From the NCBI GenBank assembly GCA_023425615.1, contig JAFACJ010000641.1, forward strand, positions 1 through 5,812: 5,812 bases of DNA, read 5' to 3'. The stretch is from Actinomycetes bacterium. Lineage in GTDB: Bacteria > Actinomycetota > Actinomycetes > Streptosporangiales > Streptosporangiaceae. The position numbers were made by a program, and so were the translations under genes. The notes beneath the pieces were generated by a model that was not told where the DNA came from, searched no databases, and was given only the letters and a program-made list of their open reading frames with translations. This document shows positions 1 through 5,654 of this stretch, one piece after another. Numbering within the stretch: the stretch's first letter is position 1; each line of letters opens with the position of its first letter.

Positions 1-719
1 TTGCCGGCCGTGGTCGTCGCACCCTCGTCGAGCGCGTTGAGCAGCGGCAGCGTGGCGAGCTTCTCGAGCGTCGAGCCGCGACGCGGGTGCTCGTCGACCT
101 CGAACAGCGAGCCGTCGGGCAGGGTGACGGGCACGATCTCCTCGGCGAACCTCCCCTCGGCCACCGAGGCCGCGGCCCGCAGGTGGGAGTGCATGGCCCA
201 CTCGTCCGCCTGCCGGCGGGTGACCCCGGCCAGCCGCGCGGTGTTCTCCCCCACCGTCAGCGCCATGTCCGTGGCCGGGGCCTGCGGGGTGGGCGGGTGG
301 CTGAGCGACATCCACGGCTTGTAGTCGCGGGCCGAGGCCGGACGGGACTTCAACGCATGCGGCATCGAACTCAGGCTCTCCGTGCCACCCGCGATCACGA
401 CCTTGTCCATCCCCGCCCGGATGGACCCGGCCGCGATCTGCACCGCGCTCAGCCCGGCGGCGCAGTGCCGGTTGTCGGCCAGGCCCGGCACGCTCTCCAG
501 GCCCGCCTCCACCGCCACGTAGCGGCCGATGACACCGCCGCCCTGGAGCGACTCGGCCAGTACCAGGTCATCGATGTCGGCGGCCGGGATCCCCGACCGC
601 TTCACGACCTCGGTCACCGCCGTCCCGGCCAGGGCGAACGCGTCCACGTCCACCAGCGAGCCCTTGTGGGACCGTCCGATCGGGGTACGGGCGACGGCGA
701 CGATCACCGCTTCACTCAT
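1..719 (-). CDS. Thiolase (acetyl-CoA acyltransferase family), 3' end missing
   Basis: Thiolase-family enzyme, expected to cleave 3-ketoacyl-CoA with CoA (or condense acetyl-CoA) in the cytoplasm. The 239 visible residues start MSEAVIVAVARTPIGRS, the usual thiolase N-terminus. The nucleophilic cysteine is C86 in NRHCAAGLSA, followed by the conserved VVIAGGTESLSS stretch and the loop-domain pattern VGENTARLAGVTRRQADEWA. The frame leaves the window at TTTAG, just before the usual GN(A/S)S motif, so the NEAF, GHP and CxGGG motifs lie outside. The ATG at 719 is chosen because GAGGAGG at 726-732 sits 6 nt upstream; an in-frame ATG at 725 directly abuts that site. It is the third gene of the leftward operon, 25 nt after the SDR. 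HCAAG replaces the commoner C(G/A)SG context. Family is certain; substrate is unknown. It is only distantly similar to the rightward thiolase, so not a recent duplicate. Confidence 0.93.
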   Translation of the reverse strand, partial: MSEAVIVAVARTPIGRSHKGSLVDVDAFALAGTAVTEVVKRSGIPAADIDDLVLAESLQGGGVIGRYVAVEAGLESVPGLADNRHCAAGLSAVQIAAGSIRAGMDKVVIAGGTESLSSMPHALKSRPASARDYKPWMSLSHPPTPQAPATDMALTVGENTARLAGVTRRQADEWAMHSHLRAAASVAEGRFAEEIVPVTLPDGSLFEVDEHPRRGSTLEKLATLPLLNALDEGATTTAG

Positions 720-725
720 CGTCAT

Positions 726-732
726 CCTCCTC
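726..732 (-). promoter_or_regulatory. Ribosome binding site of the leftward thiolase
   Basis: Minus-strand GAGGAGG lies 6 nt before the ATG at 719 and immediately next to another in-frame ATG at 725. The spacing favours 719 as the start. Confidence 0.7.
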
Positions 733-744
733 GGTCGTCGTGCT

Positions 745-1512
745 CTAGCGGGGGGCGAAGCGCTGGCCGCCGTCCAGGCGGATGGTCTGGCCGTTGAGCA
801 TCGGGTTCTTGATGATCGACTCGGCCAGCCACGCGAACTCCACCGGCAGGCCCGCACGGCGCGGGAACGCCGCGTCCTTGGTCAGCTCCTTGATGATCTC
901 CTCCGGAGCGCCCTCCAGCAGACCGGTCGCGAACAGGCTCGGGGCGATGGCCATCACCCGGATGCCCAGCGTTCCCAGGTCACGGGCCATCGTCAGGCTC
1001 ATCCCCGCGATGCCGGCCTTGGCGGCGGTGTAGGAGACCTGGCCGATCTGGCCCTCGAACGCCGCGATGGAGGAGGTGTTGATGATGACACCGCGCTCGC
1101 CCTGCTCGTCGGGCTCGTTCTTGCTCATGTGCCAGGCCTGGAGCCGGTTGAGGTTGAACGTCGCGATGAGGTTCAGCTCGATGATGCGCCGGAACTCCGC
1201 CAGCGGCAGCGGGCCGGTCTTGCCGATGGTGCGCTTGCTGACACCGCCGCCGGCGGTGTTGACCGCGATGTGGATCGCGCCGTGCGCCTCCAGGACCGCG
1301 TCCAAGGCGGCCTCGGTGCCCGTCTCGTCGGTCACGTCGCACGGGTGGAACGTGGTGGAGCCGCCCAGCGCCTCGGCCGCCTCGGCGCCGCGGCCGCTGG
1401 GCAGGTCCACGATCGCCACGGTGGCGCCCTGCCCGGCCAGCAGTTCGGCGGTGGCACGGCCCATACCCGAGCCGCCACCGACGATCACTGCCACTTTCTT
1501 CGCTGCGTCCAC
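745..1512 (-). CDS. HSD10-type 3-hydroxyacyl-CoA dehydrogenase (SDR)
   Basis: Short-chain dehydrogenase/reductase of 255 residues resembling type-2 3-hydroxyacyl-CoA dehydrogenase (HSD10, 3-hydroxy-2-methylbutyryl-CoA dehydrogenase). Such enzymes oxidise (S)-3-hydroxyacyl-CoA with NAD+ in beta-oxidation and branched-chain acid breakdown. The Rossmann motif GGGSGMG is at residues 12-18, and D36 at the end of strand beta-2 predicts NAD(H) use. NTAG is at 85-88. The catalytic tetrad is N114, S148, Y161 and K165. The KNEPDEQGERGVIINTSS and FEGQIGQ stretches and the ending NPMLNGQTIRLDGG are distinctive of the HSD10 group. The start is GTG at 1512, supported by GGAGG at 1518-1522. It lies 69 nt after the ligase and 25 nt before the thiolase, so the two downstream genes likely share a transcript, perhaps with an extra promoter in the AT-rich gap. 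Family and type are secure; the exact substrate is inference. Confidence 0.93.
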   Translation of the reverse strand: MDAAKKVAVIVGGGSGMGRATAELLAGQGATVAIVDLPSGRGAEAAEALGGSTTFHPCDVTDETGTEAALDAVLEAHGAIHIAVNTAGGGVSKRTIGKTGPLPLAEFRRIIELNLIATFNLNRLQAWHMSKNEPDEQGERGVIINTSSIAAFEGQIGQVSYTAAKAGIAGMSLTMARDLGTLGIRVMAIAPSLFATGLLEGAPEEIIKELTKDAAFPRRAGLPVEFAWLAESIIKNPMLNGQTIRLDGGQRFAPR

Positions 1513-1517
1513 CTGGG

Positions 1518-1522
1518 CCTCC
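1518..1522 (-). promoter_or_regulatory. Ribosome binding site supporting the GTG start at 1512
   Basis: Minus-strand GGAGG is separated by 5 nt from the GTG at 1512. No in-frame ATG or GTG occurs in the roughly 50 nt upstream, so this site fixes the start. Confidence 0.65.
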
Positions 1523-1534
1523 GGCCTTTTCTCG

Positions 1535-1585
1535 ACTGTAAAAGAATCTTTGATATAATAGACATCGCACCGGGGCCGGGATCAA
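1535..1585 (-). promoter_or_regulatory. AT-rich island, possible internal promoter for SDR-thiolase
   Basis: Between the ligase stop (1582-1584) and the SDR start lies an island with only 5 G/C in 1536-1560, striking in this GC-rich window. On the minus strand, TTGATC (1580-1585) and TATTAT (1555-1560) resemble -35 and -10 elements, with a slightly long 19-nt spacer. The -35 element overlaps the ligase stop codon. Just downstream is a small perfect palindrome, AAAGA-A-TCTTT (1541-1551 on the plus strand), a possible operator. The assignment rests on composition and weak consensus matches only. Confidence 0.3.
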
Positions 1586-3096
1586 GGCAGGTGCCGGGAA
1601 ACCCCGGACCGCCGCCCCGCCTCCCGTCTGAGCAGCGCCTTGTCCGCCTTCCCCGCCGGGGTGAGCGGCAGCTCGCCGAGGTTCCACACCGTCCGCGGCA
1701 CCTTGAAACCGGCGAGCCGCTCCCCGCAGTACGCGACGAGTTCGTCGGCGCCGGCGGTCCCGACGACGAACGCGGCGGGCACCTCCCCCAGCCGCTCGTG
1801 CGCGATCCCCACGACGGCGGCGGCACGGACGTCCGGATGGCCGGTGAGGACGCCTTCGACCTCGGCCGGGGAGACGTTGAGGCCGCCGACGACGAGCAGG
1901 TCCTTGAGCCGGTCGACGATCCGCAGCCTGCCCTCCCCGTCCCGTTCGCCCAGGTCGCCGGTGCGCAGCCAGCCGTCGCGGAACGCCTCCGCGGTCGCCT
2001 CCGGATCGTCCAGGTAGCCCTCCATCAGCCCGGGGCCGCGCACCAGGACCTCGCCGGGCCCGCCGTCGGCGTCGATCCGCACCTCCACACCCGGGATCGG
2101 CGCCCCGGACGTCCCCGCGACCGCCTCCGCCGGGTCGTCCGGCCGTGTCATCGTGCACACGCCCGACGCCTCGGTGAGCCCGTAGGCGGTGAACACGTAG
2201 GGGATGCGCAGTTCCTCCCGCAGCCGCCGTACCAGCGCGGGAGGCACGTTCGCGGCGCCCGTGACGGCGACCCGCACCCTGCCCGAAGGCATGTCCGGCT
2301 CGTCCAGCAGCGCCTGGTAGAGCGCAGGCGGCCCCTGGAGCACCGTCACCTCGTGCTCGACCACGACTTCCAGCAGGGCCTTCGGGTCGAGAACGGGCTG
2401 CGGAAGTGCCGTCGCCCCCGCCACCGCGCACGCCAGCAGACCCGTCTTGTGCCCGCCGATGTGCGCGAAAGGCGCGACGACCGGATACCGGTCGCCTTCC
2501 CGCAGCCCGGTGTTCGCCACCCAGCTCCGGGTCGTCTCCACCATCCCGCCGTGCCGCAGCAGCACTCCCTTCGGCCGCCCCGTCGTGCCCGAGGTGTACT
2601 GCACATGGCTGATCCGGTCCGCGTGCAGCGCCCTCATCCGCCGGTCCGTCTCCGCCGCGCTGCCACTTCCGGCCAGTAGTTCCGCGACGGACCACACGCG
2701 TGCCGCGGCGGCCCTGCCCGCTTCGGCCGCGTCGGCGGACAGGTCGCGTCCGCCGCCCGCCCCGCCGGAGATGACGGCGCGGCAGCCGGAACGGGCGATG
2801 AGCCCGGCGGCCTCGGTCACGGTGTAGCGGTTGTTGACCGGGACGACCCTGCCCCCGGCGCACAGGACGCCGTAGGAGGCGATGGCCCAGTCACAGCCGT
2901 TGGGCAGCCACACCGCTACGGCATCGTCCTCCCCGACGCCCGAGGCGGCCAGGGCCCCGGCGACGGCGCGCGCCGCCTCCAGCAGTTCGCCGTAGGAGAG
3001 ACGGTTCTCCCCTTCGATCAGCGCGGTCGCCGTGCGCGGCGCGCGTTCCAGAACGCCGGGAAGGGTTTCGGGCGGGGAGGGGAAGCGTGAAGTCAC
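1582..3096 (-). CDS. Acyl-CoA ligase / AMP-binding enzyme (ANL superfamily)
   Basis: A 504-residue ANL-superfamily ligase, expected to activate a carboxylic acid with ATP to an acyl-adenylate and then an acyl-CoA thioester in the cytoplasm. The P-loop motif YTSGTTGRPKG is at residues 167-177, YGLTEA at 305-310, and TGD at 379-381 carries the ribose-binding aspartate. The hinge begins at about R396 (RLKD), followed by GGLNVSPAEVE. The C-terminal motif PLTPAGKADK places the adenylation lysine at K483. All core motifs are intact, so it should be active. The length suits a medium-chain or FadD3-like ligase and is shorter than typical long-chain enzymes. The start is GTG at 3096, with AAGG at 3104-3107 seven nt upstream. 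It is first in the leftward operon, diverging from the MaoC gene. As the only CoA ligase here it probably supplies the substrate for the surrounding enzymes. The acid it uses is not evident. Confidence 0.93.
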   Translation of the reverse strand: MTSRFPSPPETLPGVLERAPRTATALIEGENRLSYGELLEAARAVAGALAASGVGEDDAVAVWLPNGCDWAIASYGVLCAGGRVVPVNNRYTVTEAAGLIARSGCRAVISGGAGGGRDLSADAAEAGRAAAARVWSVAELLAGSGSAAETDRRMRALHADRISHVQYTSGTTGRPKGVLLRHGGMVETTRSWVANTGLREGDRYPVVAPFAHIGGHKTGLLACAVAGATALPQPVLDPKALLEVVVEHEVTVLQGPPALYQALLDEPDMPSGRVRVAVTGAANVPPALVRRLREELRIPYVFTAYGLTEASGVCTMTRPDDPAEAVAGTSGAPIPGVEVRIDADGGPGEVLVRGPGLMEGYLDDPEATAEAFRDGWLRTGDLGERDGEGRLRIVDRLKDLLVVGGLNVSPAEVEGVLTGHPDVRAAAVVGIAHERLGEVPAAFVVGTAGADELVAYCGERLAGFKVPRTVWNLGELPLTPAGKADKALLRREAGRRSGVSRHLP

Positions 3097-3108
3097 GGCC
3101 GCACCTTA

Positions 3109-3160
3109 GGGCTCGGGAACTGTTCTTGATACATTCTCTTAAATATTTGATGAGAGGAAT
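3109..3160. promoter_or_regulatory. Divergent promoter/operator region between the two operons
   Basis: The 69-nt gap separates the outward-facing starts at 3096 (minus) and 3166 (plus). Its core, 3121-3160, has only 11 G/C in 40 bases. It contains TTGATA (3126-3131), the 8-bp palindrome AAATATTT (3141-3148) and a second TTGAT at 3147-3151, 21 bp after the first. Both promoters must lie here or just inside the flanking genes. I could not assign a convincing -35/-10 pair to either strand, because the consensus matches are poor. The short shared region suggests co-regulation, plausibly by one repressor sensing an acyl-CoA; no regulator gene is in the window. Confidence 0.5.
3152..3158 (+). promoter_or_regulatory. 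Ribosome binding site of the MaoC gene
   Basis: GAGAGGA ends 7 nt before the ATG at 3166. It also forms the right arm of a weak stem with 3133-3139, which could partly hide it. Confidence 0.6.
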
Positions 3161-3165
3161 CCTTC

Positions 3166-3618
3166 ATGCGAGTACTCGACGGTGTCGACGAGATCCGTGC
3201 CGCCCTCGGGCAGCACCTCGGCTACAGCGACTACCGCACGGTCACCCAGCGGGACATCGACACGTTCGCCGAACTGACCGGCGACGACCAGTGGATCCAC
3301 GTGGACACCGAGCGCGCCGCCCAGGGCCCCTTCGGCGGCACCATCGCCCACGGCCTGCTGACCCTGTCCCTCGGGCCGCGGCTGGTCCGCGAGATCTACA
3401 AGATCGAGGGCATGAAGATGGGCGTCAACTACGGATACGACAAGATCCGGTTCCCCTCGCCCGTCCCCGTCGACTCCAAGGTGAGGGTCGGCGCCGAGAT
3501 CGAGGGCGTGGAGGACGTCTCCGGCGGGCTGCTGGTCAGGCTCCGCTTCACCTGGGAGGTCGAGGGGGCTTCCAAGCCCGCCTGCGTGGCCTCCATGCTG
3601 TTGCGTTACGTCATCTGA
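3166..3618 (+). CDS. MaoC-family (R)-specific enoyl-CoA hydratase, HtdZ-like
   Basis: A single hot-dog-fold hydratase of 150 residues, the usual size for the family. MaoC/PhaJ hydratases reversibly add water to trans-2-enoyl-CoA to give (3R)-3-hydroxyacyl-CoA in the cytoplasm. The hydratase-2 motif is seen in FAELTGDDQWIHVD, giving the catalytic pair D40 and H45 with the normal five-residue spacing. The substrate-loop sequence GGTIAHGLLTLSL follows at 58-69. The overall sequence, including the QWIHVD and INYG/VNYG-type stretches and the KPACVA end, closely recalls mycobacterial HtdZ (Rv0130), a (3R)-hydroxyacyl-CoA dehydratase; this is from memory, not alignment. It is first in the rightward operon. 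With the downstream SDR it could form an (R)-hydroxyacyl-CoA branch of beta-oxidation. Supplying PHA precursors is an alternative, but no PHA synthase is visible. Confidence 0.93.
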   Translation: MRVLDGVDEIRAALGQHLGYSDYRTVTQRDIDTFAELTGDDQWIHVDTERAAQGPFGGTIAHGLLTLSLGPRLVREIYKIEGMKMGVNYGYDKIRFPSPVPVDSKVRVGAEIEGVEDVSGGLLVRLRFTWEVEGASKPACVASMLLRYVI

Positions 3619-3629
3619 AGCAGATCCGC

Positions 3630-3648
3630 TCTGGGGGACGCCCCCAGA
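3630..3648 (+). repeat. GC-rich perfect hairpin between MaoC and thiolase genes
   Basis: TCTGGGGG and CCCCCAGA form an uninterrupted 8-bp inverted repeat around a 3-nt ACG loop, followed by a C-rich run and then the thiolase ribosome binding site (GAAGGAG, 3655-3661). There is no T tract, so it is not a canonical intrinsic terminator. It could be an attenuator, a processing or stability element, or a copy of a dispersed GC-rich palindrome of the kind common between actinomycete genes. Confidence 0.7.
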
Positions 3649-3668
3649 CCCCCCGAAGGAGACGACAC

Positions 3669-4883
3669 ATGCGTGAGGCCGTCATCTGCGAGCCCATACG
3701 CACACCCGTGGGCCGCTACGGAGGATCGTTCAAGGACGTCCCCGCCGTCGACCTGGCCGCCACCGTGCTCCGCGGCCTGGTGGAGCGCACCGGGCTGGCC
3801 TCCGAGGACATCGACGAGGTCTTCCTCGGCCAGTGCTACCCCAACTCCGACGCCCCGGCCATCGGGAGGGTCGCCGCCCTGGACGCCGGCCTGGACGTCT
3901 CGGTCACCGGCCTGCAGATCGACCGGCGCTGCGGCTCGGGCCTGCAGGCGATCCTGAACGCCGCCATGCAGATCCAGACCGGGGTGAGCGAACTGATCGT
4001 GGCGGGCGGTGCGGAGAGCATGAGCTCGACCGCCTTCTACACCACCGGCATGCGCTGGGGCGTGCGCGGCCCGTCCTTGGAACTGCACGACGGACTGGCC
4101 CGGGGCCGCGTCACCGCGGGCGGCAAGCACCACCCCGTGCCCGGCGGGATGCTGGAGACCGCCGAGAACCTGCGCGCCGAGTACTCCATCCCGCGCGAGG
4201 AGCAGGACGAGTTGTCCCTGCGCTCCCACCAGCGCGCGGTGGCCGCCCAGAAGGCCGGGGTGTTCGCCGAGGAGATCGTCCCCGTCACCGTCAAGACCCG
4301 CAAGGGAGAGGTGACCGTCGACGCCGACGAGCACCCCCGCCCTGACATCTCGATGGAAGCCCTGGCCGGGCTCAAGCCCGTCCTGGGCCGCCAGGACCCG
4401 CAGGCCACCGTGACGGCCGGTAACGCCAGCGGCCAGAACGACGGCGCGTCGGTGTGCGTCGTCACCCACCGGGAGAACGCCGAACGCCTGGGCCTGCGCC
4501 CGCTGGCACGCCTGGTGTCCTGGGCCGTGGCCGGAGTACCGCCCAGGACGATGGGCATCGGACCCGTCCCCTCCACCGCCCTGGCGCTGGAGCGAGCCGG
4601 GTTGAAGCTCCCCGACATCGACCTCATCGAGCTCAACGAGGCTTTCGCCGCCCAGGTCCTGGCCTGCGCCCGCGAATGGCGGTTCGGCGCCGCCGACTGG
4701 GAGCGCACGAACGTGCACGGCTCGGGCATCTCCCTGGGCCACCCCGTGGGCGCCACCGGCGGCCGGATCCTGGCGACGCTGCTGCGCGAGCTGGACCGGC
4801 GCCAGGGCCGCTACGGCCTGGAGACCATGTGCATCGGCGGAGGCCAGGGCCTGACCGCCGTCTTCGAACGCATCGCGGGCTGA
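3669..4883 (+). CDS. Acetyl-CoA acetyltransferase / 3-ketoacyl-CoA thiolase, complete
   Basis: Full-length thiolase of 404 residues, within the family norm, acting in thiolytic cleavage of 3-ketoacyl-CoA or, in reverse, condensation of acetyl-CoA. The nucleophile is C88 in [21 protein letters not shown] precedes the C-terminal half. NEAFAAQ starts at N323, the GHPVGATGG motif provides H358, and CIGGGQG provides C388. The whole catalytic set is therefore present. The start at 3669 is supported by GAAGGAG at 3655-3661 with 7-nt spacing. The frame stays open far upstream, but that part overlaps the MaoC gene out of frame and has no thiolase features. It lies 50 nt after MaoC and 26 nt before the SDR, so it is probably co-transcribed with both. 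Chain-length preference cannot be told; the AtoB/FadA type is likely. Confidence 0.95.
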   Translation: MREAVICEPIRTPVGRYGGSFKDVPAVDLAATVLRGLVERTGLASEDIDEVFLGQCYPNSDAPAIGRVAALDAGLDVSVTGLQIDRRCGSGLQAILNAAMQIQTGVSELIVAGGAESMSSTAFYTTGMRWGVRGPSLELHDGLARGRVTAGGKHHPVPGGMLETAENLRAEYSIPREEQDELSLRSHQRAVAAQKAGVFAEEIVPVTVKTRKGEVTVDADEHPRPDISMEALAGLKPVLGRQDPQATVTAGNASGQNDGASVCVVTHRENAERLGLRPLARLVSWAVAGVPPRTMGIGPVPSTALALERAGLKLPDIDLIELNEAFAAQVLACAREWRFGAADWERTNVHGSGISLGHPVGATGGRILATLLRELDRRQGRYGLETMCIGGGQGLTAVFERIAG

Positions 4884-4895
4884 CCCCGCGCAGGA

Positions 4896-4902
4896 GAGGA
4901 GG
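4896..4902 (+). promoter_or_regulatory. Ribosome binding site of the rightward SDR
   Basis: GAGGAGG ends 7 nt before the ATG at 4910, inside the 26-nt gap after the thiolase stop. This agrees with translation from a shared transcript. Confidence 0.7.
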
Positions 4903-4909
4903 GTCCGCG

Positions 4910-5653
4910 ATGGACCTGTTGGAAGGACGTTCCGCCATCGTCACCGGCGCCGCGCAAGGCATCGGCCTGGCCATCGCCAGAGTCCTGGCCGGAGCCGGAG
5001 CCCGCCTGGTCATCGGCGACATCAACGCCGAAGCCGTCGAGGAGACGGCCAAGGGACTGACGGCCGAGGGCGTCACCGTCCTGCCGGTGCGCTGCGACGT
5101 CACCGATGAGGACGACGTCGAGGCGCTCGTGCAGGCGTGCGCGAGCGAGTACGGGTCGGTGGACGTCATGGTCAACAACGCCGGTATCACCCGGGACGCC
5201 ACCTTGCGCAAGATGACCGTCGAGCAGTTCCGCCAGGTCATGGACGTCCACCTCTTCGGCACCTGGCTGGGCATGAAGTACGCCTCGCTGAAGATGCGCG
5301 AGCAGGGAAGCGGGGCGATCGTCAACATCTCCTCCATCTCCGGCAAGGTCGGCCTGCCCGGCCAGACCAACTACAGCGCCGCCAAAGCCGGGATCGTCGG
5401 CATGACCAAGGCGGGTGCCAAGGAGCTGGCGCACCTGGGCGTGCGGGTCAACGCGATCCAGCCGGGCCTGGTGCGCACCGCGATGACCGAGGCGCTGCGC
5501 CCGGACATCTGGGCCGAGAAACTCGCCGGGGTCCCCATGGGCCGCGCCGCCGAGCCCGAGGAGGTGGGGAAGGTCGCCCTGTTCCTGGCCAGCGACCTGT
5601 CCAGCTACATGACCGGCACCGTCCTGGAGGTCACCGGCGGACGCCACATGTGA
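4910..5653 (+). CDS. FabG-like SDR, probable (3R)-hydroxyacyl-CoA dehydrogenase
   Basis: Classical short-chain dehydrogenase of 247 residues, the usual FabG length, and likely tetrameric as in the family. The Rossmann motif TGAAQGIG is at residues 12-19. D37 after beta-2 (GDIN) suggests NAD(H) rather than NADP(H), which fits oxidation better than fatty-acid synthesis. NNAG is at 89-92, and S142, Y155 and K159 form the catalytic triad. The usual tetrad asparagine is replaced by H114 in DVHLFG, as I recall from the (3R)-hydroxyacyl-CoA dehydrogenase domains of peroxisomal MFE-2. The C-terminal stretch [14 protein letters not shown] is typical of actinobacterial FabG-like enzymes. It ends the rightward operon, one base from a convergent gene. 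A role oxidising (R)-3-hydroxyacyl-CoA made by the MaoC enzyme is inferred from D37, H114 and context. A 3-oxoacyl-ACP or acetoacetyl-CoA reductase is the alternative. Confidence 0.93.
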   Translation: MDLLEGRSAIVTGAAQGIGLAIARVLAGAGARLVIGDINAEAVEETAKGLTAEGVTVLPVRCDVTDEDDVEALVQACASEYGSVDVMVNNAGITRDATLRKMTVEQFRQVMDVHLFGTWLGMKYASLKMREQGSGAIVNISSISGKVGLPGQTNYSAAKAGIVGMTKAGAKELAHLGVRVNAIQPGLVRTAMTEALRPDIWAEKLAGVPMGRAAEPEEVGKVALFLASDLSSYMTGTVLEVTGGRHM

Positions 5654-5654
5654 G

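Noticed and set aside
529..2679. A 716-codon plus-strand open frame across the ligase, SDR and thiolase genes
   Set aside because: It is opposite three genes with intact family motifs, is rich in Arg/Pro/Gly/His, and contains no recognisable domain. Such frames are common opposite high-GC genes.
980..2863. A 627-codon minus-strand open frame overlapping the ligase and SDR in another frame
   Set aside because: It is a frame shadow: Arg/Gly-rich, low complexity and crossing the gap between two real genes. The ligase and SDR frames carry all expected motifs.
3087..3668. Long upstream extension of the rightward thiolase reading frame (about 194 extra residues)
   Set aside because: It overlaps the MaoC gene in another frame, has Arg/Pro/Gly-rich shadow composition with no thiolase features, and the ATG at 3669 has a well-spaced ribosome binding site.
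3606..4742. A 378-codon minus-strand open frame opposite the rightward thiolase
   Set aside because: It is an antisense shadow of a complete thiolase with intact catalytic residues; no domain is recognisable in it.
3166..5653. PHA precursor pathway (thiolase, reductase, PhaJ-like hydratase)
   Set aside because: No PHA synthase or phasin gene is present, and the SDR has Asp after beta-2, which favours NAD+ over the NADPH typical of PhaB. The acyl-CoA ligase also points to catabolism.
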